64,000 nt of DNA from Hyphomicrobiales bacterium (GCA_930633495.1 CAKNFJ010000002.1:124001-188000); one strand, 5' to 3'. Positions 51,584 through 59,785 are shown, counted from the stretch's first letter. The notes: generated by a model not told the origin, from the sequence alone. Program-made: numbers and translations.

Positions 51584-52498
51584 ATGCCGCATCCCGAGCT
51601 CCACCGTCTGCCGGATGGCGCGATCTACCGCATGATCACCGACCGCGTGCAGTTCGAGGACCGCATCCAGCTGGAGTTCTCGGATCCGATCCGCTGCCTT
51701 CGCGTCGAAGACGGTGTACTGCAGCAGGGCCGCGGTGACGTGATCCCCCACGAGGAGTTCAATGCCGATGCCTTCCGGTGCACCGATGAGGGTATTCCTG
51801 TGCTTCCGGTCGACACGCCGGTCTCCTGGCAGCTCGAAGCGCTCCGCGAGGCAGCAAAAACCATCCAGCCTGCGCCGGAGCTTGGCGCCCACTTCGCCGA
51901 TATCGCGGCAATGCGGCAGCGGATGCCTGCGCTCGAAGAGATGGACCCACAGACGCGCAACGATGCGCTGACCTATGATGCGCTCATGCTCGATGTGAAG
52001 GACACGCGCGTCCCACAGAAGTACATCGGGGAGGTAACCTCTCGGGCTCCCGAGAAGGCGGAGCTTGATCCGGTGCTCCAGCGTATCGACCGCGAGACGC
52101 GCGTTGCGCCCGAGGAATGGCAGCGGCTCATCGACATGCCCCGGTATCAGACCGAGCCACTGCGGGCGATTGCGCGGGCAATGCTCGCTCCTGTTCTCGG
52201 GAATGCCGCAGACCTGGAAGACATGAGACTCCTGAGAATGATGCCGAACGAGGTCGAGCGATCGGCTGCCTTGAAGCGTTGGGTCCGCAACTCGGATGAG
52301 AGCCGTGAGCTTGCGCCCTTCAGCCATCCGAGCTTTCCCGGTTATGTGACCGGAGTTCCGTTGTTCGCCGAGAAGGATGGTGTCGGCATCGTCTTTTTCG
52401 ACGATCATCACGCTTCATACGCCTATGCGTTCGCGACCGACCCGGAGCTCAAGCTCGAACTCAAGGATGACGAGCCGCCGGCGCCGCGCTTCTTCTGA
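51584..52498 (+). CDS. hypothetical protein (304 aa)
   Basis: The ATG at 51584 follows an AAGGA ribosome site (CAAGGAATTTCCC). The protein starts MPHPELHRLPDGAIYRM. It is acidic, soluble and helical in the centre, with a beta-rich C-terminus (GYVTGVPLFAEKDGVGIVFF). It overlaps the next start by one base (TGATGG), suggesting coupling. No family recognised. Confidence 0.65.
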   Translation: MPHPELHRLPDGAIYRMITDRVQFEDRIQLEFSDPIRCLRVEDGVLQQGRGDVIPHEEFNADAFRCTDEGIPVLPVDTPVSWQLEALREAAKTIQPAPELGAHFADIAAMRQRMPALEEMDPQTRNDALTYDALMLDVKDTRVPQKYIGEVTSRAPEKAELDPVLQRIDRETRVAPEEWQRLIDMPRYQTEPLRAIARAMLAPVLGNAADLEDMRLLRMMPNEVERSAALKRWVRNSDESRELAPFSHPSFPGYVTGVPLFAEKDGVGIVFFDDHHASYAYAFATDPELKLELKDDEPPAPRFF

Positions 52499-53007
52499 TG
52501 GACCTCGATCTGCCAGGGACGCTGCAGGAGGCAAACGAGATCGTTCGCTCCGTTAGGCCAGATCTGCAGATCGATACCGTCTGCATTCTCGTTCAGACGG
52601 CCGCAGCCGGCCTCCTGGGATTCGGGCCAAAGGATGTGCGCGTCGGCGCCCTGTATTGGCCCACAGGCTTCCCAGACGATTTCGACTTGGCGATCCGCGG
52701 CGGCTGGGGACTGGCCGGCGTCAATCACGATCGGGGCGAGTTCTACCTCGACCCGTCCCTCATGGACGACGATGGCGGCTATAACGGGCACGCCTGGATC
52801 GAGAGCGAGCCCGGTCATGCGCTCGACGTGATGTATGGTTGGGACGGCCCCGAGAACGAGATGGACGAGGAGCTCAAAACCGTGCGGCGCTATCTCAGGC
52901 GCGAGGATCTCGAACGCCAAGTGAAGCGCTTCTGGCGAGCGGACATCGAGCGGGTCTTTACCGTCGCTACGTCTCGACCGGGGCCGGTGCCGAGCTTCGG
53001 CCGCTAG
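52498..53007 (+). CDS. hypothetical protein (169 aa), possible papain-like/TGase fold
   Basis: Begins MDLDLPGTLQEANEIVRS and is coupled to the preceding gene. A Cys near residue 29 (DTVCILVQTAAAGLLGFG), a His in NGHAWIE (about residue 100) and an Asp in HALDVMYG follow the Cys-His-Asp order and the HAW(I/V)E...LD spacing seen in transglutaminase-like and cysteine-peptidase folds. This is a weak visual match only. The C-terminal 40 residues are basic and helical. Confidence 0.5.
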   Translation: MDLDLPGTLQEANEIVRSVRPDLQIDTVCILVQTAAAGLLGFGPKDVRVGALYWPTGFPDDFDLAIRGGWGLAGVNHDRGEFYLDPSLMDDDGGYNGHAWIESEPGHALDVMYGWDGPENEMDEELKTVRRYLRREDLERQVKRFWRADIERVFTVATSRPGPVPSFGR

Positions 53008-53076
53008 CGACTGACTTCCGGCTTTCATCCGCCCGCCCTAGCCTTCTCGGCATCTCAGATCGAAGGACCGCACGAG

Positions 53077-53520
53077 ATGGAATGGGATCAACTGGATTCG
53101 AAGACTTGGCACCGCCCGATGACGGCGATGACAGTCGAAACGTTCCTCTCGGGCGAAACCGGCTCCGCCTTCATCAATCAGGACGGCGGGAAGTTTTGGC
53201 TCTCGATTCCCGACCAGGCCGGCCAGTCGCCCTTCGAGACCCTCGCGGCCGCACAAGTTGCTGGCGATCGCCTCATGGCAGAGCTCGATGCCAAGCAGGC
53301 CTCCGAAATCGCCCGCAATGAAGGCCTCGACGAAGACTGGTCCTTCCAGCTCGATCGCGATCTGCCGACGTTCGTCTCCGCCGCCGGCTTCGAGCTGACG
53401 CGCATGAAGCGCGGCGAGTGGGCTGTCTTCGAAGGAGATGAGGAGATCCTGAAGGCGCCGACGGCCGCAGACGCAGCCTCTCAGCTCGCGGCTCGGAATT
53501 CCTTCGCACCGTCGATCTAG
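53077..53520 (+). CDS. hypothetical protein (147 aa)
   Basis: Starts MEWDQLDSKTWHRPMTAM. Compact and soluble, with two similar beta-type segments (GSAFINQDGGKFWLSIPDQA; LTRMKRGEWAVFEGDEEIL), each followed by an Ala-rich helix (ETLAAAQVAGDRLMAELDAK; ADAASQLAARNSF). It may be an internal duplication. A 7-bp-stem hairpin follows the stop. No family recognised. Confidence 0.6.
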   Translation: MEWDQLDSKTWHRPMTAMTVETFLSGETGSAFINQDGGKFWLSIPDQAGQSPFETLAAAQVAGDRLMAELDAKQASEIARNEGLDEDWSFQLDRDLPTFVSAAGFELTRMKRGEWAVFEGDEEILKAPTAADAASQLAARNSFAPSI

Positions 53521-53528
53521 GCGACTTG

Positions 53529-53550
53529 GCCCGCGGATTCTATCGCGGGC
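53529..53550. terminator. hairpin after the 53077 gene
   Basis: GCCCGCG and CGCGGGC form a perfect 7-bp stem around an eight-base loop (GATTCTAT), nine bases after the stop codon at 53520. No T run follows; the next bases are ATCAAGG. It may be a factor-assisted terminator. A GATTC site sits in the loop. Confidence 0.45.
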
Positions 53551-53567
53551 ATCAAGGATCGATTCAC
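53551..53567 (+). promoter_or_regulatory. ATCAAGGATCGATTCAC element
   Basis: Seventeen bases that match the element at 57630-57647 except for one missing T. It lies upstream of the SOS-box gene pair. A GATTC site (53561-53565) is inside it. See the finding on the recurrent CAAGGAT motif. Confidence 0.45.
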
Positions 53568-53628
53568 CTATCCACAGTGCGCGTCCGTTGGATCGAGATC
53601 CAGGGGCTTGCTCCGCCGCCCGAATTAT

Positions 53629-53643
53629 GTTCCTTATCTGTTC
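53629..53643 (+). promoter_or_regulatory. LexA (SOS) box
   Basis: GTTC, seven bases (CTTATCT), then GTTC: the direct-repeat operator GTTC-N7-GTTC used by alphaproteobacterial LexA. It ends 29 bases before the ATG at 53673, a typical operator position. It predicts DNA-damage induction of the downstream micro-ORFs. Confidence 0.65.
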
Positions 53644-53672
53644 TATCGCAACGCCATGAAGGAGACTGTGAC

Positions 53673-53813
53673 ATGGCCCACAACGCAGCCCTGATGGCGA
53701 AATCGCTCCGAGACGGCAAAGAGCTCCCGAAGCTCTCGTTTCAGTCCGTATTCTCTGGAGATTACCGCGATGTTTTCCGATTTTACCGGGGCCGAAGCGC
53801 CCGCCGAGACTGA
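53673..53813 (+). CDS. micro-ORF (46 aa) under a LexA box
   Basis: The ATG at 53673 has AAGGAG about nine bases upstream, a strong ribosome site. The product is MAHNAALMAKSLRDGKEL and on, ending RGRSARRD, basic and without a known domain. It lies directly behind the LexA box, and its last 44 bases overlap the start of the next small gene in another frame. It could be a short SOS-induced protein or a leader for the following gene. Confidence 0.45.
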   Translation: MAHNAALMAKSLRDGKELPKLSFQSVFSGDYRDVFRFYRGRSARRD

Positions 53814-53973
53814 CCAAGCCCGCGACCCTTGGACGACCGATCCAATTCTGGCGGGATCGATGTTGGCGCAGGCTGACGTCGCCGCGCGAGACGAGCTGAT
53901 AGCGTTTTTCGCAGCGGCCTCAGCTATCCCCAGGCCACAAGGTCAATCGCAGCCATTCATGGTTGCGGCCTGA
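53770..53973 (+). CDS. small hypothetical protein (67 aa)
   Basis: Starts MFSDFTGAEAPAETDQAR with GGAG about nine bases upstream, inside the preceding micro-ORF in a different frame. The product is acidic and Ala-rich (AARDELIAFFAAASAIP). Translational coupling and joint LexA control with the micro-ORF are likely. No family recognised. Confidence 0.45.
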   Translation: MFSDFTGAEAPAETDQARDPWTTDPILAGSMLAQADVAARDELIAFFAAASAIPRPQGQSQPFMVAA

Positions 53974-54080
53974 ACAATCCTTCCGGGCGGAGCACTTCCG
54001 CCCGGATTTCTCCTTGCCCAATTTTCGTATTCCTTCGATATTCGATTCAAGGTTCAAATCGAAGGGTGTCGGGGAAGGCA

Positions 54081-54536
54081 ATGAGCGGATCAGATCGTCG
54101 CGGGAAAGGGCATTGGGCCGATGTGGCCGTCGCTTCACACCGCGCGCTCCGCCACTTCGACGATTTCATCCATCCGCTGCTCAAGCAGGCAGGACTCGGC
54201 AACATGGCCGTGGCCAACGTCATTTTCCTGCTCAGCCTCGACAAGGGCCCGAAAAGGGTCGTCGACCTGATCAAGGACGAGAATATCGCCGGTTCGAACG
54301 TCTCCTACGCGATCGCGTCGCTCGTGGAGTGCGAGCTCGCTGTGCGCGAATCCGATCCCAAGGACAAGCGCGTCCGCGTCGTGACCCTGACCGAGCGCGG
54401 GCAGAGCCTGGCGGCCTCAATCCGCCGCGCGACGAGTGGCGACGCCGGTCAGATCGGCGCCGCGCTCAAGGGCGTCACGCATTTCGAGAACCACTGCTCG
54501 ACAGGCATGCGCCGCCTAGCGCATGCCGCCGGGTAG
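54081..54536 (+). CDS. MarR-like winged-helix regulator
   Basis: A 151-residue protein from the ATG at 54081 (GGGGAAGG just upstream; a GTG 15 bases earlier is also in frame). Residues about 55-110 hold the winged helix: GPKRVVDLIKDENIAGSNVS as the helix-turn-helix, then DPKDKRVRVVTLTERGQSLA as the wing, a MarR signature. MarR proteins bind as dimers and respond to small ligands. Its target is unknown. Its last 21 bases overlap the convergent gene ending at 54516. Confidence 0.75.
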   Translation: MSGSDRRGKGHWADVAVASHRALRHFDDFIHPLLKQAGLGNMAVANVIFLLSLDKGPKRVVDLIKDENIAGSNVSYAIASLVECELAVRESDPKDKRVRVVTLTERGQSLAASIRRATSGDAGQIGAALKGVTHFENHCSTGMRRLAHAAG

Positions 54537-55637
54537 AGGCCGGCGCGCCTGGGCGCTCCTAAAGGGCAGCGGGGCGGTAGGCTGGTCATCGCCGTCATCG
54601 TCGTAACCCGGCGCTGAAGTCGCCTTCTCTGGCGCTCGACGCTTCGCATCGACGGCCATCTGCTCAGCCGACCAGAGCTCCCGGGTTTCGAACGGCTTCA
54701 TCGGCTTCCCGGAAGCGTCCTTCATGTTCGCCGTTCCGATCATCTTGCGATCGATGGGAGCAACGACATCAAGCGGTTCCACGCAAGCCGCGACCCGATG
54801 CGTCTTTTCCGTTTTCCCGCCGAAAGCCCATTTGTCCTCGTCACAAAGGATCAGGAGGCTGGGGACATAGCCCTCGCCGTAGAGCTTCGAGACCGAGCCT
54901 AGCACCTTGCCAACGGTTTCGACGCGCGTGTTGATCCCCTCGCGAAGCGACTGATCGCGACCGACATGGACGCTGAAAATCGGCATCAGCTCGACTGGGC
55001 CACCGGCGAGCAGGCGGTTGGCCTCCACCAGGCGCGTTACATAGGCCGCAGCCTTCTCCCCGGGATCCATCTTGAATTCCTGCCGGCCGGCGCGCGAGCG
55101 CATGTAGAAGCTCACCTCCCCGCCCGGGAACTCTCGTCCGATCTGGCTCATGACAAGAGCCTCGACGTCCCCGGCATTGCGCATCACACGAGCGGCGAGC
55201 GGGTCGGGGATCGAGACCCATTGCGAGAAGCCGCCCTTGTGGACGTTCGCTGCCGAGATGCGCGCGAGCGCCTTCATGACCTGGACCGGACCGCTCATCC
55301 CGTCATGGATACGCCCCGCAACCCGGCCACAGACGAGGGCATCACCCTCGATGAAGGCAGCTTCGAGCACGATGAGATCGCCCGGAGCGGTTCGATGGGT
55401 CACGCGTCCCTCTGGGCTGCGCGCGCCAGTGAGTGCGGTCACCAGCGGCAGGCCCTGGACGTCAGGCTGGTGAAGCTTGAGCTCCGTCCCCGCCGGGGCA
55501 GCGCCTAGCGGCGAAACGAGAATTCCGTACCCTGGCTTTTCCGCCACCCGAACCGCGACGGCTCCGCGCTTGTTCGCCAGGCGCGACGCGGCGTTGTCGG
55601 CCGCGCCCTTGGTCTTTGCGATGTTGGCCAGGCCCAC
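54516..55637 (-). CDS. hypothetical protein (373 aa)
   Basis: The GTG at 55637 (VGLANIAKTKGAADNAA) is chosen because a full AAGGAGG lies five bases upstream; earlier starts would overlap the preceding gene. The protein has a beta-rich N-terminal half (GTELKLHQPDVQGLPLV), a middle with SIPDPLAARVMRNAGDVEAL, and a disordered acidic C-terminal tail (GYDDDGDDQPTAPLPF). It follows the 225-residue gene by 10 bases, and both tails end in PGGMR or PGMR. A structural or processing role on the element is possible; no family recognised. Confidence 0.65.
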   Translation of the reverse strand: MGLANIAKTKGAADNAASRLANKRGAVAVRVAEKPGYGILVSPLGAAPAGTELKLHQPDVQGLPLVTALTGARSPEGRVTHRTAPGDLIVLEAAFIEGDALVCGRVAGRIHDGMSGPVQVMKALARISAANVHKGGFSQWVSIPDPLAARVMRNAGDVEALVMSQIGREFPGGEVSFYMRSRAGRQEFKMDPGEKAAAYVTRLVEANRLLAGGPVELMPIFSVHVGRDQSLREGINTRVETVGKVLGSVSKLYGEGYVPSLLILCDEDKWAFGGKTEKTHRVAACVEPLDVVAPIDRKMIGTANMKDASGKPMKPFETRELWSAEQMAVDAKRRAPEKATSAPGYDDDGDDQPTAPLPFRSAQARRPLPGGMR

Positions 55638-55647
55638 GAGTGCCTCC

Positions 55648-56325
55648 TTAGCGCATGCCGGGAGCCGCGGGCTCCTCAACCTCGGGATCGAACGTCACAA
55701 CGGGCTCGCGCGCGCCGAGGACGGCTGCGATGCGATCGCCCATGATCTTCAGGCGATGGACGTGCCGCTTCTCGTAACGGTCACCGCGCAGCCGGACATC
55801 GTGACCCACGAACTTCTGCAGGTTCTCGTGCTCGGTGAGCGGATACATGTAGAGGTAGCGTTCTTCGGGGCTGAAATCGTTGTGCGCTCCCTTCCGGGGA
55901 ACGTCGTACATGATCTCACCCTTGGGCAGGAAGCGCGGCAGCGGCTTGTGCTCGACGAGCTCGACATTCGTCTCCATCGTCAGGCCGACGGCCCTACCAG
56001 CATGGTCGCGAGTGACGCTGCGCGTGCTCCGAAACTTCACCGGAATGAGCTGGTCGAACTTCCTGGCGTAGTCACCCCATTGGGGACGCCGCTCGTCCGC
56101 ATTGAGCCAGAACGGCTCCTCTTCCAGCACGATTTGGAGAGCCTCCGGGCCGCGAACCGAGAAGATCGCGCCGTGATCGTCCGTGCTGAGCTCCGGGATC
56201 TCCACCACGCCGTATTCTTCGCTGTCTTCGCTGTAACGCCGACGCAGCCTGACCTGCCGACCGGATGTGGCATCCAGGAAGCCATAGCCAACGATCGTTT
56301 CGTCATCAGTGTCGGTCTGGGTCAT
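55648..56325 (-). CDS. hypothetical protein (225 aa)
   Basis: The ATG at 56325 (MTQTDTDDETIVGYG) has AAAGGAG six bases upstream. It is a beta-rich N-terminal domain with alternating basic and acidic strands (RQVRLRRRYSEDSEEYGVVE), a central FRSTRSVTRDHAGRAVGLTM, and a C-terminal helix (VHRLKIMGDRIAAVLG). It lies between the methyltransferase and the 373-residue gene on the same strand. No family recognised. Confidence 0.6.
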   Translation of the reverse strand: MTQTDTDDETIVGYGFLDATSGRQVRLRRRYSEDSEEYGVVEIPELSTDDHGAIFSVRGPEALQIVLEEEPFWLNADERRPQWGDYARKFDQLIPVKFRSTRSVTRDHAGRAVGLTMETNVELVEHKPLPRFLPKGEIMYDVPRKGAHNDFSPEERYLYMYPLTEHENLQKFVGHDVRLRGDRYEKRHVHRLKIMGDRIAAVLGAREPVVTFDPEVEEPAAPGMR

Positions 56326-56382
56326 CTGAGGCTCCTTTGGCGCCATGATCGCTCGATAGCTGGAAAGCCAGAAGCGAGCGCC

Positions 56383-57618
56383 TCAAATCGGCAAAGGCAG
56401 GTCGAGAAGGTCAGCCTTCCGGATCACCCTTGGCCCGACGCCGCAGCTGATCCTCCGCAGAGCACGCTGGCCTCCCGGGCTCAGTAGTGAGGTCAGCACC
56501 ACGCGGCGCCACGCCTGCGGGATACGGATCGCGTAGACGCAGTCACTGAGCGGAGAGGATCCGCGCTCGACCAGGCCGATCTTCTCATGGGACGAACGCC
56601 CGACCCTGGCGAGCAGAATGTCGCCGGCGCGCGCGTCCGTCTTTTTTCCGGCACCAGCCTCGTCGAGATGGATCTCGCGCGGCTCGTCGGCCTTCGGGAA
56701 GGACGTTGTGTGAAAGCCACCTTTCTTCCTGATCTCCACCGAGGTGCGATAGCCGCGGACGATCTCGGCACGCAGTTCACGAAGCGTGATCGAACGCTCC
56801 ATCTGCGTCGGCCTCAGCGCGTAATAGGCGTGATCGAGCCGCCTCGCAGCTTCTTGAGGCGAGATCTGGAGCGGTTGGGACAGCCCGTCCTCATCCAGCG
56901 TGTGGAGATTGACGTATCCGGTCCCGCCCGGCTCGTTGCGCATCATCAGCGCATAGGCCTGAGCTGATGTTCTGAGGAAGGAGCCGGGCTCCAACGAAAC
57001 GACTTTCGAGATCGCAACCCTTTGCAACAAGGCCCTGCGCACGGACGCGTTCTTGAAGGACGTCATGAGGCCGTCAGGAACGATCATTCCGAGTTCGGCG
57101 CCCGACTTCGCCACGCGAAGCATCTGGGCCAGGAAAACAAGCTCAGCCGTGCAGATCTCCGGCGGCAGAGCCATCAGACCGGTCAGGCCTGCATCCGCGA
57201 AGATGCGCTCGATCGCGCTCGTCCTCTCGACCCTTTGATAGGGCGGGTTCGACAAAAGCACGTCGAATTTGCGCCCGAGCCGTTGAGGGAGGTCGAGTGA
57301 GAACGCGTCGAGGCAATGATGCTGATGGCGGACGCGCCCCGCGGGGCGCAGCCGGCGCCTCAGACTGAGCTCGATCGCCGGGTCCTTGTCGACGGTCACG
57401 AAGGCCGACGAACCCCAGCGCTGTGTCACCGGGAGTGTCAGCGATCCCTCGCCGCACCCGAGATCCAGGACGTTCTTCGCCATATCGGTAGCGAACAATG
57501 CCGCGAAACCGTCGGCTACCGGCGGCTTCGAATAGAAGCGAGAGAGCGGGTCGGCCGTCCCGAAGTCGGAGCGCGAAGGTATGGCTGCGACATCCGCCGC
57601 GAGAGACGACTCGACCAC
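56383..57618 (-). CDS. orphan N6-adenine DNA methyltransferase
   Basis: A 411-residue protein from the GTG at 57618 (CTGGAG upstream). Motif I VLDLGCGEGSLTL at 50-62 binds SAM. Catalytic motif IV NPPY lies at 124-127. GLMALPPEICTAELVF and PDGLMTSFKNASVRRALL follow as later motifs. The C-terminal 120 residues (RGYRTSVEIRKKGGFHTTSF; GDILLARVG) look like a type I/IIG target-recognition domain. This is the gamma-type arrangement (motif I before NPPY), like M.TaqI. No restriction gene is recognised beside it, so it may be a solitary regulatory or anti-restriction methylase. The target sequence cannot be read. Confidence 0.8.
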   Translation of the reverse strand: MVESSLAADVAAIPSRSDFGTADPLSRFYSKPPVADGFAALFATDMAKNVLDLGCGEGSLTLPVTQRWGSSAFVTVDKDPAIELSLRRRLRPAGRVRHQHHCLDAFSLDLPQRLGRKFDVLLSNPPYQRVERTSAIERIFADAGLTGLMALPPEICTAELVFLAQMLRVAKSGAELGMIVPDGLMTSFKNASVRRALLQRVAISKVVSLEPGSFLRTSAQAYALMMRNEPGGTGYVNLHTLDEDGLSQPLQISPQEAARRLDHAYYALRPTQMERSITLRELRAEIVRGYRTSVEIRKKGGFHTTSFPKADEPREIHLDEAGAGKKTDARAGDILLARVGRSSHEKIGLVERGSSPLSDCVYAIRIPQAWRRVVLTSLLSPGGQRALRRISCGVGPRVIRKADLLDLPLPI

Positions 57619-57629
57619 GTTGGCTCCAG

Positions 57630-57647
57630 ATCAAGGATTCGATTCAC
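57630..57647 (+). promoter_or_regulatory. ATCAAGGATTCGATTCAC element between divergent genes
   Basis: An 18-base element in the 57-base gap between the methyltransferase start and the plus-strand gene. It fuses CAAGGAT to two adjacent GATTC sites (57636-57640 and 57641-57645). A near-identical element is at 53551. It may bind a regulator or a methylation-sensitive factor. Confidence 0.5.
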
Positions 57648-57759
57648 ATGATCCCATGAGGCTTCGCGTCCATCCATGGTTTCGATCGGAATTCCTTGGC
57701 ATCATGCTCCGGCCGTTCGCCGCGTTGTGACTTTCAACAGCGCCACGCACGCTCCGCGC

Positions 57760-58650
57760 ATGACTGATTTCATTCGCGGCCAGATCATCTTTCGAAGGGC
57801 TGTGGGCTCGGCGACGCCCGATTACAGCCAGCCTCAGCACGCTCGCTTCGAGAGCCGGCATCCTTTCGTCTACGACATCGGCCTCGCGATGATCGAATGC
57901 GATCCCGACACCTTCGCGGACGAGCAGCTGCTCGACTTGAGCTTGTCGGGTGGTCCCGACAGTCGCAGGCTCTCGATCGGAACGCGCGGCGAGCGGATGG
58001 ATCCCGATACGAAGATCGACAAGCTCGACGGCCTTCTGACCCGGATGCAGATCAAGCCGCCCTTTCTGGGTGCTTTGCTGTGTTGTGGCGGCATGGTCCT
58101 GAGGAAGACCCGCTTTCCCGCATCGCCCGGTCGAATTGTGATGGCGGGCGCCGCTCTCATGCGCAGCCCCATCGAGGTGGTGCCCGAGCGCGAGATGTTC
58201 ACGCTCATGGGTACACCCTCGCGGCTGACTATGGGTTCACCCGAAGAGGTTCCAGCGGCTTTCCCCATGGGGAGTGCGCTTTGCCAGACCTTCGGAGCCC
58301 CGATCTGGGGTTTCGGCGAGAAGCGAGCCTTCTACAGCACGCTGCATCTGGATTGCATCGACGCAGGCAAGGAATACGTCCCCCTCACAGCCAAGGAGGA
58401 GCCGACTGACGCCGACCGTGTTCGCATCGCGGAGCTGGAGAGGACCGGGCTGGTCGACGCGTTCCGGTGGAACAAGAACGATCTGCTGTTCAACGAATTC
58501 AAGCGTCGCGCGATCGCGGATGGCATTGCCCTGCCACTGGATTCCTATCCGACGGCAGCGGAACTGAAGGTGCACTCGGCCTCCGTGAGCGACCTGGTCA
58601 GAGAGCTGGCTGACATCTTCGAGGAAGAGAGCCGGCCCCGTTACGCCTGA
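57760..58650 (+). CDS. hypothetical protein (296 aa)
   Basis: Start uncertain: the ATG at 57760 (MTDFIRGQIIFRRAVG) is listed; an ATG at 57676 and a GTG at 57727 are in frame upstream. The core shows RHPFVYDIGLAMIECDPDTF, then MQIKPPFLGALLCCGGMVL, with a conspicuous CCGG, and AGKEYVPLTAKEEPTDADRV. The C-terminus is helical. No family recognised. Divergent from the methyltransferase gene. Confidence 0.6.
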   Translation: MTDFIRGQIIFRRAVGSATPDYSQPQHARFESRHPFVYDIGLAMIECDPDTFADEQLLDLSLSGGPDSRRLSIGTRGERMDPDTKIDKLDGLLTRMQIKPPFLGALLCCGGMVLRKTRFPASPGRIVMAGAALMRSPIEVVPEREMFTLMGTPSRLTMGSPEEVPAAFPMGSALCQTFGAPIWGFGEKRAFYSTLHLDCIDAGKEYVPLTAKEEPTDADRVRIAELERTGLVDAFRWNKNDLLFNEFKRRAIADGIALPLDSYPTAAELKVHSASVSDLVRELADIFEEESRPRYA

Positions 58651-58901
58651 TGGTGGTGGACGATCCATACGCGTCCGGGTAGGCGGACTTCGCGAAGGAT
58701 TCTATAATGGGCTATCTGCTGCGATGATTCCGCTCTCGAATCCTTCGGAAGACTGACCCGCTGATGTTGTGACTTCCTTTCGCGCGCTCGTGCGCTTGTG
58801 AGCATCCTACGCTGGTGGGGCGGCTGCCTTCACGCCACTCAGGGATGCCCATCGGCATCGTGAGGTCTCAAGCTGGAGACCGCAGCAGAAGGATCAGTTG
58901 C
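58651..58901. promoter_or_regulatory. intergenic region upstream of small secreted gene
   Basis: No gene is convincing. GAAGGATTCTATAATGG (58694-58710) overlaps a TATAAT -10 box with GATTC. Two more GANTC sites lie at 58726-58730 and 58738-58742, the last within CGAATCCTTCGG. Further down are a GGTCTC/GAGACC hairpin near 58860 and the ribosome site of the gene at 58902. The -10 box is far from that start, so a leader of about 190 bases is possible. Confidence 0.4.
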
Positions 58902-59318
58902 ATGAAGTCGCATTCACTTTTTGTCGCGTTCGCGTTCGTTGCATTCGCGTTGGGCGGTCAGCCTGCGCAGGCCGACACCGCCAAAGTCTTCGGCACGGCC
59001 CAGGTCAAAGTGCTTTCTTCAGACGAGGCTCGGGCGGTCAGCGGCAAGGGCGCCGACCAAACCATTGTTGCTCAGCATCTCGGGCAGTTCTCGGGGCATT
59101 CCGATCTGGCAGCCCGCGGCGCCGTCGCGGGCCCGCTTCCGCAGATCGGGCAGCTTGGAGGGCTCAGAGCGCGTATCGATGGCGCGCCGGCGGCTCCCAC
59201 TGGTGTTCTACCTTCGCTGCCGGTAGGGGCTCCGGCTCCGATGCGCGACCTCGGCCGGCCGAGCACTCCGCTTCCGCAGATCGGCCCGATTGGAGCCATG
59301 CCGATGCTGCACCGCTGA
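58902..59318 (+). CDS. small secreted protein with repeated LPQIG motif
   Basis: A 138-residue protein from the ATG at 58902 (AGAAGGATC ribosome site). Signal peptide MKSHSLFVAFAFVAFALGG, cleavage near AQA|D. The mature part starts with TAKVFGTAQVKVLSSDEARA, then is low-complexity, Gly/Pro/Ala-rich, with PLPQIGQLGGL and PLPQIGPIGAM as two related copies of one motif. Secreted, otherwise unrecognised. A large hairpin terminator follows. Confidence 0.6.
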   Translation: MKSHSLFVAFAFVAFALGGQPAQADTAKVFGTAQVKVLSSDEARAVSGKGADQTIVAQHLGQFSGHSDLAARGAVAGPLPQIGQLGGLRARIDGAPAAPTGVLPSLPVGAPAPMRDLGRPSTPLPQIGPIGAMPMLHR

Positions 59319-59328
59319 ACGCACGCGA

Positions 59329-59373
59329 GCCGGCCAGCTGCCGATCGGGAGATCCCGGTCTGCCCTGGCCGGC
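59329..59373. terminator. intrinsic terminator after the secreted-protein gene
   Basis: GCCGGCCAG and CTGGCCGGC form a perfect 9-bp outer stem, and an inner CGGG/CCCG stem extends it. ATTTCTC follows. It lies 10 bases after the stop codon at 59318. Confidence 0.65.
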
Positions 59374-59443
59374 ATTTCTCGTTGCCCACAACCCTCTTCG
59401 CAAGAGAGCCGGCTCCGTTTCGCCTGACCTTGGCGTCCCGGTT

Positions 59444-59785
59444 CTAGATCGACGGGGCTGGATCGTTCGACGTGCGGAGCTTCAACACCTCCGCTGGCGC
59501 ATCATCACCGACGAACTCGCCGTACTCACCCCGGGCGGACAGGGAATTCGGCTGATAAGCTTCCATGCGCGGGAGCTCCTCGCCTGAGGCCAGGTACGCG
59601 CCGATATCGAAGTCGTCCAGGCAGGCGATGCCATTGTTCTCGTGGAAATGGTCGAGCGCGACCTCCGCCTTCTCTTCCGGGGAAAGATCCGCGTCGACCT
59701 CGGCGCTGTAGATCCCGGGGATGAGCGCATCTTCCTCCTCGGACGGCGTGCCGTTAACGACGATGTAAATGGTCTCGCGGCTCAT
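59444..59785 (-). CDS. hypothetical protein (113 aa)
   Basis: Starts MSRETIYIVVNGTPSEEE at the ATG at 59785 (GAGAG upstream). It is strongly acidic and may be a small alpha/beta domain (SPEEKAEVALDHFHENNGIA). No family recognised. Divergent from the PBP operon. Confidence 0.55.
   Translation of the reverse strand: MSRETIYIVVNGTPSEEEDALIPGIYSAEVDADLSPEEKAEVALDHFHENNGIACLDDFDIGAYLASGEELPRMEAYQPNSLSARGEYGEFVGDDAPAEVLKLRTSNDPAPSI

Noticed and set aside
51569..52411. Minus-strand 280-codon frame
   Set aside because: Antisense to the gene at 51584, which has a good ribosome site and coupling to its neighbour. The antisense translation looks like a shadow.
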